This document shows, in pieces, positions 25,509-34,707 of a stretch of 64,000 nucleotides of DNA. Each line of letters starts with the position of its first letter. Positions within the stretch are counted from its first letter, which is position 1. Made by a program: the position numbers and the translations under genes. This stretch comes from CBFHMJ01 sp965656875 (GTDB lineage: Bacteria; Pseudomonadota; Gammaproteobacteria; Enterobacterales; Alteromonadaceae). The stretch is taken from positions 62,001 to 126,000 of the forward strand of contig CBFHMJ010000043.1 of assembly GCA_965656875.1 (NCBI GenBank), in the 5' to 3' direction. The notes beneath the pieces were generated by a model. It saw only the letters and a list, made by a program, of their open reading frames with translations, did not search any database and had not been told where the DNA came from.

Positions 25509-26565
25509 TGGCTTTTTCTCCTGATGTCTTTCGCTTTGCTGGCTTCGCGCCATACTTGATTAAATCAGACAGATAGCCAACTGAAGTCACAAAGTAATAC
25601 GAGCGGTTCCAGTGCATAAGTACTTTATAGTTGTCATAGGCCAGATATGCGCGACCTTCTCCATCATCCGGCATAACCAGCGCCGCCGTTATATTTCGGA
25701 CTGGGATCGGCTTACCGTTTGTCCGGGTTAATCCCAGTGCTTTCCAATCTGACAAGCTGCGTTCGCTCTTAGTCCACTTGTTTAACCAGTCTTTACGTCC
25801 ACGAGTACCGCGAGGAATCGCATTCACCAGATCAAATGATTGCGGTAAAACTACCTGACGTCCCCAGGTGAGATCATCATTCCAGCCTTCGGTTTTCAGA
25901 TAATTAGCAATAGATGCAAATACATCTTTCTCGTTATTCCAGATATCCCGTTTACCATCACCATCATAGTCAACCGCATACGCGTGGAACGATGAGGGCA
26001 TAAATTGAGTTTGTCCCATAGCACCGGCCCAGGAGCCTTTTAAATCTTCCAGCGAGATTTCACCCTGCTTTACGATATCAAGTGCTTTAAAAATTTGTGG
26101 ACGATAAAGTGACTCCCGGCGACCTTCATAAGCCAGCGTGACCAGTGACGCAATTACCGGCATTTTGCCTCGATGTTTACCAAATGAACTTTCCAGCCCC
26201 CACAAAGCAACAATAAATCGTGGTTGAACACCATATTTAGCACCGATTTCGTCAAGAAGCGTTTTCTTTTCCTGATATAAAGAACGTGCTTTATTCACAA
26301 CCCACTTGTTAACACGTCTTGGCAGGTACGTATCCAGCGTTTGTTTAAATTCAGGTTGGTTTTTATCTGCTTTTACAACTTTCTTTTTGTAAGTCAGATT
26401 GGCAAATGCCTCATCAACCAGTGATTTCTCGAAGCCTTTTTCCAGCGCTTCCTGTTTTAATGTCGCTACATATTGTTCAAACGAAGGTTTTTCAGCCAGC
26501 GCAGCCGGGCTTACGGACGCCAGAGCAAACAGAGTAGTAGCAATAACCGACTTAATGATTTTCAC
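25501..26565 (-). CDS. Lytic murein transglycosylase, MltB family
   Basis: Exported enzyme of about 354 residues. The GTG at 26565 has AGGA eight bases upstream and gives a clean signal peptide (VKIIKSVIATTLFALASVSP, then ALA). The catalytic Glu is in WGLESSFGKH. The MltB signature follows: GSWAGAMGQTQFMPSSFHAYAVDYDGDGKRD is the relevant stretch at about residues 180-210, here given only as a pointer. The enzyme cleaves peptidoglycan glycan strands to anhydromuropeptides. It is embedded in the ycgL-ycgM-ycgN cluster, which is not the E. coli order. Confidence 0.9.
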   Translation of the reverse strand: MKIIKSVIATTLFALASVSPAALAEKPSFEQYVATLKQEALEKGFEKSLVDEAFANLTYKKKVVKADKNQPEFKQTLDTYLPRRVNKWVVNKARSLYQEKKTLLDEIGAKYGVQPRFIVALWGLESSFGKHRGKMPVIASLVTLAYEGRRESLYRPQIFKALDIVKQGEISLEDLKGSWAGAMGQTQFMPSSFHAYAVDYDGDGKRDIWNNEKDVFASIANYLKTEGWNDDLTWGRQVVLPQSFDLVNAIPRGTRGRKDWLNKWTKSERSLSDWKALGLTRTNGKPIPVRNITAALVMPDDGEGRAYLAYDNYKVLMHWNRSYYFVTSVGYLSDLIKYGAKPAKRKTSGEKASD

Positions 26566-26628
26566 GCGTAGAGTCCTGTACTTGGTTACAACGTTCAGGT
26601 AACAAAACAACCTGATAAATTAGTAGAT

Positions 26629-26910
26629 TCAGTCTGTAGATTTCTTCTGAGATTCCAGATGCATTTCCAGTAAATTTTCCACTGGCGGCGGCACCTGAAG
26701 GAAGTATCCTTTTTCACTCAGGTCGGTCTTCACTTTGTCGATATCAACCTGAGCGAGATGGGTTCGGGATGTTAAATCAAGCATCATAGCGAAGTGCGGT
26801 TTTCCAAACGCCTCCAATAGAGGTTTAGGTACATCAGAGAAGTCTTCGCGCTTGTTCACGTAGAGGTAAGTATCAGCTTTTTTAAGGCTTTTGTAGATTG
26901 CACATAACAT
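26629..26910 (-). CDS. ycgL: YcgL domain-containing protein
   Basis: Small cytoplasmic protein of 93 residues with the YcgL core: AIYKSLKKADTYLYV at the start, then EAFGKPHFAMMLDL and VDIDKVKTDLSEKGYFLQVPPP. Its function is unknown, but it is conserved in gammaproteobacteria next to the min genes. It is the first gene of the leftward cluster, divergent from minC. Confidence 0.9.
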   Translation of the reverse strand: MLCAIYKSLKKADTYLYVNKREDFSDVPKPLLEAFGKPHFAMMLDLTSRTHLAQVDIDKVKTDLSEKGYFLQVPPPVENLLEMHLESQKKSTD

Positions 26911-27020
26911 AGGAATTTATATCTTTCTTAGTACTTGCTTAAGCAAAGTGCAGACTATAACATGAAGCCACATTTTTAGCGCCGTACAGATAAGTAAAAG
27001 CTTGTAACAACGAGCAGATT

Positions 27021-27042
27021 CTGTCACGAACACCTGTGACAG
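27021..27042. promoter_or_regulatory. Inverted repeat between ycgL and minC (possible operator)
   Basis: CTGTCAC and GTGACAG form a perfect 7+7 dyad with an 8-base spacer, about 57 bases before the minC start and 110 before ycgL. The layout fits a dimeric regulator site, but I cannot name the protein. It could also be a hairpin in a leader RNA. Confidence 0.4.
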
Positions 27043-27098
27043 GATGCCAATACAACACGATGTACGACTTTTCAAACAGTCTGGAATAAATGTAGCTC

Positions 27099-27824
27099 AT
27101 GCATCTGCAATCATTTGATTTAAAAGGAAGTTTATTTACACTTTCTGTTTTGCATATCAATAATAACGATCTTCAGGCGCTTAAAGCGGATTTATCGTCA
27201 AAAATTAATCAAGCGCCAGGTTTTTTTCATCGCGCCCCTATTGTCGCGAACCTTGAGCTCATTGAAGAAGATATCTTCGACTTTGCCGCACTCAACGATA
27301 TCCTCACATCGCTTAATCTTGTTTTCTTTGGTATCACGTCTACTGCTAACGCAGCATTAAAAGCTCTGGCCAAAGATGCCGGATTTGCAGTTTTAACATA
27401 CAGTAAAGAAGTGCCCGTTCAACAAAAAGCACCAAGCGTTGAACCAACCGTGAAAATCGTTGAAAAGCCAACGATGATTCCTGCAAAAATCGTCGAAAAT
27501 AATATTCGTTCGGGTCAACAGGTTTATGCAAAAGGCGGTGATTTAATTGTTTATGGTTCCGTTGGGCATGGTGCAGAAGCTATTGCTGATGGCAATATAC
27601 ATATTTACGGTAGTTTAAGAGGACGCGCAATCGCAGGTGCGCAGTCCAAACCAGATGATAATCAGGATGCACGCATTTTCTGCCAGAACATGCAGGCTGA
27701 ACTGGTATCCGTATGCGGTAATTATCTACTGAGCGAACAATTACAAGGTGAACACTGGTCCAAACCAGCCAGTATCCGATTAATCGATAATAAATTATCA
27801 ATAACAGCATTAAATAAAGTTTAA
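27099..27824 (+). CDS. minC: Septum site-determining protein MinC
   Basis: FtsZ assembly inhibitor of 241 residues. The N-terminal MinC_N domain (about 1-105) is followed by a variable linker and the C-terminal beta-helix domain (from NNIRSGQQVYAKGGDLIVYGS), where the G-x-V-x-x-G-A-E motif (GHGAEAIADGNIHIYG) and the R-G-R-A segment contact MinD. It is first in a minC-minD-minE operon. minD follows after 14 bases. Confidence 0.96.
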   Translation: MHLQSFDLKGSLFTLSVLHINNNDLQALKADLSSKINQAPGFFHRAPIVANLELIEEDIFDFAALNDILTSLNLVFFGITSTANAALKALAKDAGFAVLTYSKEVPVQQKAPSVEPTVKIVEKPTMIPAKIVENNIRSGQQVYAKGGDLIVYGSVGHGAEAIADGNIHIYGSLRGRAIAGAQSKPDDNQDARIFCQNMQAELVSVCGNYLLSEQLQGEHWSKPASIRLIDNKLSITALNKV

Positions 27825-27838
27825 AGGTACGCACAACT

Positions 27839-28648
27839 ATGGCAAAAATCATTGTCGTCACGTCTGGTAAGGGTGGAGTTGGAAAAACCACATCCAGTGC
27901 AGCGATTGGAACAGGCCTCGCACTTCAGGGCAAGAAAACCGTCATTATTGATTTTGATATTGGCCTGAGAAACCTGGATCTGATCATGGGGGTTGAGCGC
28001 CGGGTTGTTTATGATTTTATCAACGTGATTAATGGTGAATCGAATCTCAATCAAACGCTGATTAAAGATAAGCGCGTTGACAATCTTTACATTCTTCCTG
28101 CATCACAAACCAGAGATAAAGATGCGCTAACAAAGGAAGGCGTTGAAAAGGTTCTTGACGAATTATCAAAAGATTTTGATTTTATTCTGTGTGACTCTCC
28201 TGCCGGCATTGAAGCGGGTGCCTTGATGGCACTTTATTTTGCCGATGAAGCCATTGTCGTAACCAACCCTGAAGTATCATCAGTACGTGATTCTGATCGC
28301 ATCCTTGGCTTGTTACAGAGTAAATCTCGCCGTGCTGAACAATCAAAAAGCGCAGTAAAAGAACACTTGCTTATCACACGTTACAATCCTGAGCGCGTTG
28401 AGAAAGGCGACATGCTAAGTGTTGAAGACGTCAAAGAAATTCTTGCTATCCCACTTGTAGGTGTTATTCCTGAATCGCAGGCAGTATTAAACGCATCAAA
28501 TGCTGGTCAACCGGTTATCCTTGATGAACAGAGTGATGCAGGCCAGGCTTATATGGATGCAATCAAACGCATTATGGGCGAAAATGTAGACTTCCGCTTT
28601 CTTGACGTCGAAAAGAAAGGCCTGCTGAAGAGACTATTTGGAGGATAA
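27839..28648 (+). CDS. minD: Septum site-determining ATPase MinD
   Basis: ATPase of 269 residues with the deviant Walker A GKGGVGKTT, signature IDFDIGLRNLDLIMG, and a C-terminal amphipathic membrane-targeting helix (KKGLLKRLFGG). MinD recruits MinC to the membrane and oscillates with MinE. The end of the gene carries the GGAGG that serves minE. Confidence 0.97.
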   Translation: MAKIIVVTSGKGGVGKTTSSAAIGTGLALQGKKTVIIDFDIGLRNLDLIMGVERRVVYDFINVINGESNLNQTLIKDKRVDNLYILPASQTRDKDALTKEGVEKVLDELSKDFDFILCDSPAGIEAGALMALYFADEAIVVTNPEVSSVRDSDRILGLLQSKSRRAEQSKSAVKEHLLITRYNPERVEKGDMLSVEDVKEILAIPLVGVIPESQAVLNASNAGQPVILDEQSDAGQAYMDAIKRIMGENVDFRFLDVEKKGLLKRLFGG

Positions 28649-28649
28649 T

Positions 28650-28913
28650 ATGTCTTTACTGGATTACTTCAGATCATCCAAGAAAAATACAGCCTCCGTT
28701 GCCAAAGAGCGACTTCAGATTATTGTTGCTCACGAGAGAAAACAGCGCACAGCTCCGGATTATCTTCCGCTGATGGAGCGAGACATTCTTGAAGTGATCA
28801 AGAAATATATCGATATCGATCAGGATCAAATTTCTGTACAGCTGGAACAACGGGATAATGACCTGTCGGTCCTGGAATTGAACGTTACTTTGCCAGAAGA
28901 GCTACGCAAATAG
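28650..28913 (+). CDS. minE: Cell division topological specificity factor MinE
   Basis: Protein of 87 residues starting MSLLDYFRSS at 28650, two bases after the minD stop with GGAGG (28640-28644) in front. The anti-MinCD segment is KERLQIIVAHERKQR, followed by the dimerising beta domain. A frame from 28638 would start inside minD and is less suitable. An attenuator-like hairpin follows. Confidence 0.96.
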   Translation: MSLLDYFRSSKKNTASVAKERLQIIVAHERKQRTAPDYLPLMERDILEVIKKYIDIDQDQISVQLEQRDNDLSVLELNVTLPEELRK

Positions 28914-28942
28914 CTATCAAAACTTCTTTGAAGTAAAAAGCA

Positions 28943-28965
28943 GAAAGCCCGATTATCGGGCTTTC
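28943..28965. terminator. Terminator hairpin between minE and rnd
   Basis: GAAAGCCCGA and TCGGGCTTTC form a perfect 10-base stem around TTA. It includes the last codons and stop of the convergent rnd gene. The T tract on the plus strand is short (CTTTC). It probably ends both transcripts, though weakly. Confidence 0.65.
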
Positions 28966-30083
28966 ATGATTTCTCTAATTTTCTCGCCAACTAACGTTTC
29001 TCGCCAGCCTTGCAATAAATCAGGCGTATTTCCGCTTTGCTCTGGTTTTTGCCAGTACCAACTCAATACCTGATTCAATTGACGCTTAGAAGCGATCATT
29101 TCAGCCGGAATATCATTAGCTGATGCGGCTTGAGTAACCGTTTTCTTCAACGCAGAAAAATAATCTTTATAACCCGGAAATTCAATTAAACGTTTAATCG
29201 TATCAGGTTGATCCTTCTCAGGCATATTCAAACCATTTTCAACGCATTCAATGAGCTTCTTGCCATAACGTTTAATCACCTGAGGTGGAAGATCTCTAAT
29301 ACTATAAAGTTGATTAATATCTGTCGGTCTGATTCGAGCAATGTCCAGCAACGGCTCTTCTCGTACAATAAAATTCAAAGCCAGGTTTCGGCGACGCGCC
29401 TCTTTCAGACGCCACGCACCTAAATAGACTAATATGGCCAGTTCATGACGAGTTAGTTTGGACAAATTTTTAAAGCTCTTCCATGCCGACATAAGCTCAG
29501 GCATTTGCGAACGCTTTTCAACGACCATAGCGGTTTCATTCAGAACAATATCAACAAGGTTCTGTTCTTGTAACTCAGCATAAAGATGCTCAAACACAGG
29601 CATCAGGTAAACGACATCATTCGCTGCATATTGCATTTGTTTGGCTGATAAAGGACGTTTTAACCAATTGGTTCGCGCTTCACCTTTATCCAGGTTAATC
29701 CCGAGATATTTCTCAACCATCGCGCCATATCCCAGACTACTGCCATGTCCCAACATACCCGCTGCTATTTGGGTATCAATTAAATTGACTGGCACATCAT
29801 TCGATTCTTGCTTAATTAGCTCAATATCTTCTGAACAGGAGTGAATGGCTTTAATAATGGAAGGATTTGTGAGCAATGCCCAGAAGGGACTCAGGTCATC
29901 GATAGCTATTGGGTCAATAATGACAGAGCTGATCCCATCATTAGCCTGAAATAATCCAGCTTCCGGAAACAACGTCCTGGTGCGAACAAATTCTGTATCG
30001 ATACACAAAATGGGTTGCTGCTGAGCTTGCTGGCAAAATTGTTCAAGTTCATCTGATGTTGTAATCAACCGGAAATCTGACAT
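28953..30083 (-). CDS. rnd: Ribonuclease D
   Basis: 3'-5' exoribonuclease of 376 residues acting on tRNA and other stable RNA 3' ends. DEDD residues are visible: CIDTEFVRTRT (D and E), the Asp in HSCSEDIEL and the YAANDVVYL motif with Tyr and Asp. One or two HRDC-type helical domains fill the C-terminal half. It is convergent with minE, and the min-rnd-fadD order matches E. coli. Confidence 0.95.
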   Translation of the reverse strand: MSDFRLITTSDELEQFCQQAQQQPILCIDTEFVRTRTLFPEAGLFQANDGISSVIIDPIAIDDLSPFWALLTNPSIIKAIHSCSEDIELIKQESNDVPVNLIDTQIAAGMLGHGSSLGYGAMVEKYLGINLDKGEARTNWLKRPLSAKQMQYAANDVVYLMPVFEHLYAELQEQNLVDIVLNETAMVVEKRSQMPELMSAWKSFKNLSKLTRHELAILVYLGAWRLKEARRRNLALNFIVREEPLLDIARIRPTDINQLYSIRDLPPQVIKRYGKKLIECVENGLNMPEKDQPDTIKRLIEFPGYKDYFSALKKTVTQAASANDIPAEMIASKRQLNQVLSWYWQKPEQSGNTPDLLQGWRETLVGEKIREIMKAR

Positions 30084-30151
30084 TCGTCGCCCTTAATAAT
30101 ACGTATCACCTGTTGACAGAAGATACCGATAGCCTTGTGGAAGCCCAAAAA

Positions 30152-30190
30152 ATAAAACCGCCGGGTATTTCAACTCCACGGCGGCTTTAT
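30152..30190 (-). terminator. Rho-independent terminator after fadD
   Basis: CCGCCG (30158-30163) pairs with CGGCGG (30179-30184), extended by A/T pairs with one bulge. On the minus strand the stem is followed by TTTTATTTTTT. It lies downstream of fadD and upstream of rnd. Confidence 0.78.
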
Positions 30191-30261
30191 TGCAACTTAT
30201 TTTATTGTATTGCGTCTTATCAGCTGTTTTTTCAATCAACTGACAGGCTGTCCTGCAAAAA

Positions 30262-31938
30262 CTAAGCGCTTTTCTTCAATTCTTCTTCTTTTAATTCACG
30301 ACGTAAAATTTTGCCAACGTTAGTTTTTGGTAACACATCACGGAACTCAACCAGCTTAGGAACTTTGTAACCAGTCAGGTTCTCTCGACAATGTTTAATA
30401 ATCTCTTCATCAGTCAATGAATTATCTTTACGAACAATAAAGATTTTCACCACTTCACCTGAAACCTCGTGAGGAACACCAATAGCAGCAACTTCTGCAA
30501 CTTTATCGTTCATCGCTACAACTTCTTCGATTTCATTTGGGAAAACATTAAAACCTGACACCAGGATCATATCTTTCTTACGATCTACGATGTAGAAGAA
30601 GCCATTTTCATCCATTCTGGCAATATCACCGGTCGCAAACCAGCCATCATGCATTACTTCAGCAGTGGCTTCTGGTCTGTTCCAGTAGCCTCTCATAACT
30701 TGAGGTCCACGAACCCATAATTCACCCGATTCACCCTGAGGAACATCAACGCCTTCATCATTCACCAGACGAACCTCTGTAGATGGAGCAGGTAAACCAA
30801 TACTGCCGTTATAACGAGTAACGTTGTACGGTGTGATCGTAATCATAGGACAACATTCTGTTAGTCCGTATCCCTCGATCAGACCTGTTTTTGTCACTTG
30901 CTGCCAACGCTCCGCAACCGGACGCTGTACAGCCATACCGCCCCCTAATGACAATTTCAGATTACTAAAATCCAGTTCTGAAAATCCTGGGGTGTTTAAC
31001 AGTCCATTAAATAAAGTATTTACACCTGTCAGAGCGGTAAATTTGTGCTTAGATAGTTCTTTTACAAAACCAGGCATATCTCTTGGATTTGTAATTAGTA
31101 AGTTTGTTGAACCAAACTTCATAAACGAAAGCCAGTTCGCCGTTAATGCAAAGATATGATAAAGCGGTAATGGCGTTACAATAACTTCATGACCAATATC
31201 CAGGGCAGGAGATAAACAAGCGACTACTTGCTCCAGATTCCCAAGCATATTGCGGTGTGTAAGCATTGCACCTTTGGATACACCTGTTGTACCACCGGTA
31301 TATTGCAAGAACGCAATATCTTCATTCGTAATTTCAGGTTGAGTAAACGTTTGTCTGGCACCAGATTTCAGTGCCTGGTTGAATGTCGCAGATACATTTA
31401 GCGAATGTTTTGGCACCATCTTTTTGACGTGCTTAACGACAGTATTAACCAGCAATCCTTTAACACCGCCAAGCAGATCACCCATTTTTGTAAGAATGAC
31501 GTGCTTAACCGGTGTATCGTCAATGACTTCTTCAAGCGTATTTGCAAAGTTTTCGATAATGACGATGGCTTTTGCGTTTGAGTCATTTAACTGATGGTGT
31601 AATTCGCGAGGAGTATAAAGAGGGTTAACGTTGACAACAGTTGCTCCAGCTTTAAGGATACCCAGTAAAGCGACTGGATACTGAAGCAAGTTTGGCATCA
31701 TGACAGCAATCGCATCACCACGCTTAATACCGAGATCATTTTGTAGAAAAGAGGCGAACGCTTCACCCTTTTGACCTAACTCAGCATATGTCATCGACTT
31801 ATCCATGTTGATGAACGCTTTATTGTTGGCGAATTTGGAAATGGATTCTTCCAACACTTCGACCAGCGAGCTGTAATTATCTGGATTTATAAACTCTGGA
31901 ACCTTATCTGGATAATTTTCTAGCCAAATCTTTTCCAC
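30262..31938 (-). CDS. fadD: Long-chain-fatty-acid--CoA ligase
   Basis: Acyl-CoA synthetase of about 558 residues. I start at the GTG at 31938 (VEKIWLENYP), which has GGGGAG seven bases upstream; E. coli fadD likewise uses a non-ATG start with a similar N-terminus. The AMP-binding motif is QYTGGTTGVSKGAMLTHRN, with later motifs EGYGLTECCP and WFATGDIARMDENGFFYIVDR, and the C-terminal catalytic Lys region NVGKILRRELK. It activates exogenous fatty acids for beta-oxidation. Confidence 0.96.
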   Translation of the reverse strand: MEKIWLENYPDKVPEFINPDNYSSLVEVLEESISKFANNKAFINMDKSMTYAELGQKGEAFASFLQNDLGIKRGDAIAVMMPNLLQYPVALLGILKAGATVVNVNPLYTPRELHHQLNDSNAKAIVIIENFANTLEEVIDDTPVKHVILTKMGDLLGGVKGLLVNTVVKHVKKMVPKHSLNVSATFNQALKSGARQTFTQPEITNEDIAFLQYTGGTTGVSKGAMLTHRNMLGNLEQVVACLSPALDIGHEVIVTPLPLYHIFALTANWLSFMKFGSTNLLITNPRDMPGFVKELSKHKFTALTGVNTLFNGLLNTPGFSELDFSNLKLSLGGGMAVQRPVAERWQQVTKTGLIEGYGLTECCPMITITPYNVTRYNGSIGLPAPSTEVRLVNDEGVDVPQGESGELWVRGPQVMRGYWNRPEATAEVMHDGWFATGDIARMDENGFFYIVDRKKDMILVSGFNVFPNEIEEVVAMNDKVAEVAAIGVPHEVSGEVVKIFIVRKDNSLTDEEIIKHCRENLTGYKVPKLVEFRDVLPKTNVGKILRRELKEEELKKSA

Positions 31939-32197
31939 TGTCCGTCTCCCCTTTGTAACTTGCAATCTTGTTATTATGCTTTTGGATTCATGCGGCTGAC
32001 AGTGCTTTACTCATTGTATTTGCTATGAAAAATAAGACAGCCTGAGTGTTATAAACGTACGTCAACGCAGATATTTAATTAAATTTTTATTCAGTATTAT
32101 GCTGATTTTAATTGAGCATTTACTCTATAAGGCCGTGAATACTCCCACATTTGAACGCAATGTACAATTTTGCTCGATAAAATTTATAAACTAATTT

Positions 32198-33043
32198 TTA
32201 AATTTTACGTATAAAGTTCAAAATGTGCTCCGCGAGCAATCCAGGATATTCTAAATGGCAATGATGACCTCCAGGCACATTGATTATCGTCAGATTTTTA
32301 TAGTCTTTTTCAAACAGCGCCATGTTTTTTGAAATCATCTGGTAGCCATTTTCAGCTTTTAATAACAGTACATTATGTTCAATATTCTGTATTATTTCTG
32401 CGGCTTGCTGAGGTGAAAATCTCATTGCTGATGGATGCCTCAAACGCATATCTGTGCGCCACGTATATCCACCCTCACATGCCATCAAGCCCCTTGATAC
32501 GAGAATTTCAGCTATCTCCGCTGAAAAATCACTCGCTGAACATCTGGCTGTAATAGCCGATTCTATCGTTTTATGGACTGGCGCTTCCTTTGTTGATAGC
32601 GCCAATCTCGCTTTAATTGCTTTTCGAAGTTGAGATGTCGTATCGGAAATATCGGTTGTGACCAGTCCCACTGACTCAATTAGTACCACACCCGCTATTA
32701 ATTCGGGAAACGTAGCCGCCACCGTCGTTGCGATCATTCCCCCCATTGAATGACCTAAAAGAAAAGGGGTTTCCCATTGCTTTGCGATAATGAGTTCAAC
32801 AACATCTTTAACCCAATCAGCAAAGAAATAACCACCCTTGCCATCTCGGTGGTCCGATTTCCCATGTCCAGGTAAATCCAGAGCTATAAAATGGTAATCT
32901 TCAAAAGAAGTAGCGATGGTTGAAAAACTTGCTGCATTATCTAACCATCCATGTAATGCAAGGATGACGGGCTTCCCTTGCTGGTTATTTGTTAAGCCAG
33001 CAAGCTTAATATGAGGTAGCTCAAAGGTAATTTCAGTTAACAT
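32198..33043 (-). CDS. Alpha/beta hydrolase
   Basis: Protein of 281 residues. The oxyanion motif is LALHGWLDNAASF, then DLPGHGKSDHRDG, and the nucleophile elbow GHSMGGM gives the catalytic Ser. The catalytic His is likely in GGHHCHLEYP near the C-terminus. This is a serine-hydrolase group close to MhpC or epoxide-hydrolase-like proteins; the substrate is unknown. Its start overlaps the end of the upstream methyltransferase-like gene by 11 bases, so slp, the methyltransferase and this hydrolase form one operon ahead of fadD. Confidence 0.88.
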   Translation of the reverse strand: MLTEITFELPHIKLAGLTNNQQGKPVILALHGWLDNAASFSTIATSFEDYHFIALDLPGHGKSDHRDGKGGYFFADWVKDVVELIIAKQWETPFLLGHSMGGMIATTVAATFPELIAGVVLIESVGLVTTDISDTTSQLRKAIKARLALSTKEAPVHKTIESAITARCSASDFSAEIAEILVSRGLMACEGGYTWRTDMRLRHPSAMRFSPQQAAEIIQNIEHNVLLLKAENGYQMISKNMALFEKDYKNLTIINVPGGHHCHLEYPGLLAEHILNFIRKI

Positions 33044-33896
33044 CGGCGTTTGTAAGTTCCGGCTTTTTAAATCGAAGCGTCATACGATCGCTTTCACCTA
33101 TGGCAAGATACTTTTCTCTGTCTTTAGCCCCCATAGCAAGCGTTGGTGGCAAAGTATAAACACCTCTGGGATAGTTCTTAATATCCCTGGAATTATTATT
33201 AATTCCTGAACTCGCATCTAAAACAAATCCAGCCGCCTTCGCAGCTTCAATGACATAGTTTTCATCTAAATATCCTTCCGCAGCATTAGACGAAATCTCA
33301 CTAAATGAATCAGCTCGGTGCTCGACGACGCCAAATACACCGCCAGGCTTAAGAACGTCATATACTGCTGCCAGAATTTTAGCTAAATGGCCTTCAGCGT
33401 CCCAATTATGAATATTCCTGAATTCAACAACCATATCTTGCGAATTAGCTTTTCCTAACTCAATATCAAGCCAGGGGTCCATTTCAATTTCAATAACAGG
33501 GCCAAAGTAAGATTCGTCTTTAATCAGACGGCGTTTGAATGCAACACCAAGACGGGCCCAATATTCTACTTTGTTGTCCGCATCACCATTTACCTTTCTG
33601 AAGTTAGCGACTGTTAGTTGACCGGAATCTTTGAGATACGGTCCCAATATTTCCGTATACCAACCTCTTACAGGCCACAACTCAAGGACATGCATATCTG
33701 GCTTTATACCAAAGAAGTCCAAAGTTTCTGCTGGATGACGATATTGATTTCTGGATCGATTCTTATCGCTACGAAAATTACTATCGGCTAATTCCTGTAA
33801 TGCTTTTATATTGCCGACATCAGCCGAAACTGATAGTGATGTCAGTGTCAGTACTGTACCGACCAGTAATGCATTAATTGATTTTACGAGAATCAT
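33033..33896 (-). CDS. Exported class I methyltransferase-like protein (COG4798 type)
   Basis: Protein of about 287 residues. The ATG at 33896 has AGGTGG upstream. It begins with an apparent signal peptide (MILVKSINALLVGTVLTLTS, then LSVSA), followed by a Rossmann-type methyltransferase fold: motif I is HVLELWPVRGWYTEIL and a post-motif segment is VLKPGGVFGVVEHRA. Signal-peptide-bearing predicted methyltransferases of this kind form a known but uncharacterised group. The motif reads L-W-P-V-R-G rather than the usual G-x-G-x-G, so SAM binding is doubtful. The gene overlaps slp upstream. Confidence 0.8.
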   Translation of the reverse strand: MILVKSINALLVGTVLTLTSLSVSADVGNIKALQELADSNFRSDKNRSRNQYRHPAETLDFFGIKPDMHVLELWPVRGWYTEILGPYLKDSGQLTVANFRKVNGDADNKVEYWARLGVAFKRRLIKDESYFGPVIEIEMDPWLDIELGKANSQDMVVEFRNIHNWDAEGHLAKILAAVYDVLKPGGVFGVVEHRADSFSEISSNAAEGYLDENYVIEAAKAAGFVLDASSGINNNSRDIKNYPRGVYTLPPTLAMGAKDREKYLAIGESDRMTLRFKKPELTNADVN

Positions 33897-34467
33897 TTTT
33901 TGAACCACCTGAGCTACCTGACTGTCTTATTGTTCTGGTTCTTACCGGACCATAATATCGTGGACCATAAAACTGACCGGGATAATAATGCCAGAACGGC
34001 CATGGGTCGATGTAGTCAATCTGTACTTCCTTAACTTCCTTCCATAAATGTACTTCTGCATCAGTAATTGTTGGAAACTTATATTCATACTCGCCGATCA
34101 TCCCAGCTTCAACATCCGTCAACTTACCCAGAACAGTGATACTTCGTCCCTTTCGGTAAACAACAGGATCCAGAAATTTATCTACATAAACACGGAACCG
34201 ACCGGCAGATTCATCCTTGACCAGAGGACGTCCATAACCTCTAAGGTCAAAATAAACGATCTCCAGCATTGTTTTGCTATCAAGATTTTTAATTTCTGCA
34301 ATCACCCCGCCCCAGCGAGCAAGGCTGTCATCCTTAGCCTGTGGAGATTCCAGAACGGCTTTGAAAGAAAGTAAATTTGTTTCAGAAGGAACCTGAAGAT
34401 TTTCAGGAAAGGTGCTTACACACCCGGAAAGAAATAACACACACGTTAAAATACTTATAAATCGCAT
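33874..34467 (-). CDS. Slp/YeaY family outer-membrane lipoprotein
   Basis: Lipoprotein of about 197 residues. From the ATG at 34467 it reads MRFISILTCVLFLSGC, with lipobox LSGC and the lipidated Cys at 16. A GTG five codons upstream is also in frame. The Slp core follows (WGGVIAEIKNLDSKTMLEIVYFDLRGYGRP and ITVLGKLTDVEAGMIGEYEYKFP as two segments), then an aromatic Tyr/Trp-rich tail. The slp/yeaY gene next to fadD is also the E. coli order. Its role is linked to envelope stress and stationary phase in E. coli; here it is inferred only from family. Confidence 0.9.
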   Translation of the reverse strand: MRFISILTCVLFLSGCVSTFPENLQVPSETNLLSFKAVLESPQAKDDSLARWGGVIAEIKNLDSKTMLEIVYFDLRGYGRPLVKDESAGRFRVYVDKFLDPVVYRKGRSITVLGKLTDVEAGMIGEYEYKFPTITDAEVHLWKEVKEVQIDYIDPWPFWHYYPGQFYGPRYYGPVRTRTIRQSGSSGGSKNDSRKIN

Positions 34468-34707
34468 TATAAAACTATTCACTAAAGCTAAGTTTTAATT
34501 CACACCCTCATCGAGTATAGGCGGTGTAACAGTTGAACTACAGTAATTTTTTTAATGTATAGCATTTTTTTAAGCTAAAAATTAATAATTGTCTTGTTCA
34601 CGAGGTAAATTTGATTGCCTATTCTAATTAATTAGTGTCTTCTGGAAGTAATTAATAATGTGCCGGCTGACCAGACACACACCGCCACGCTAATCAGGTA
34701 AGCAAAC

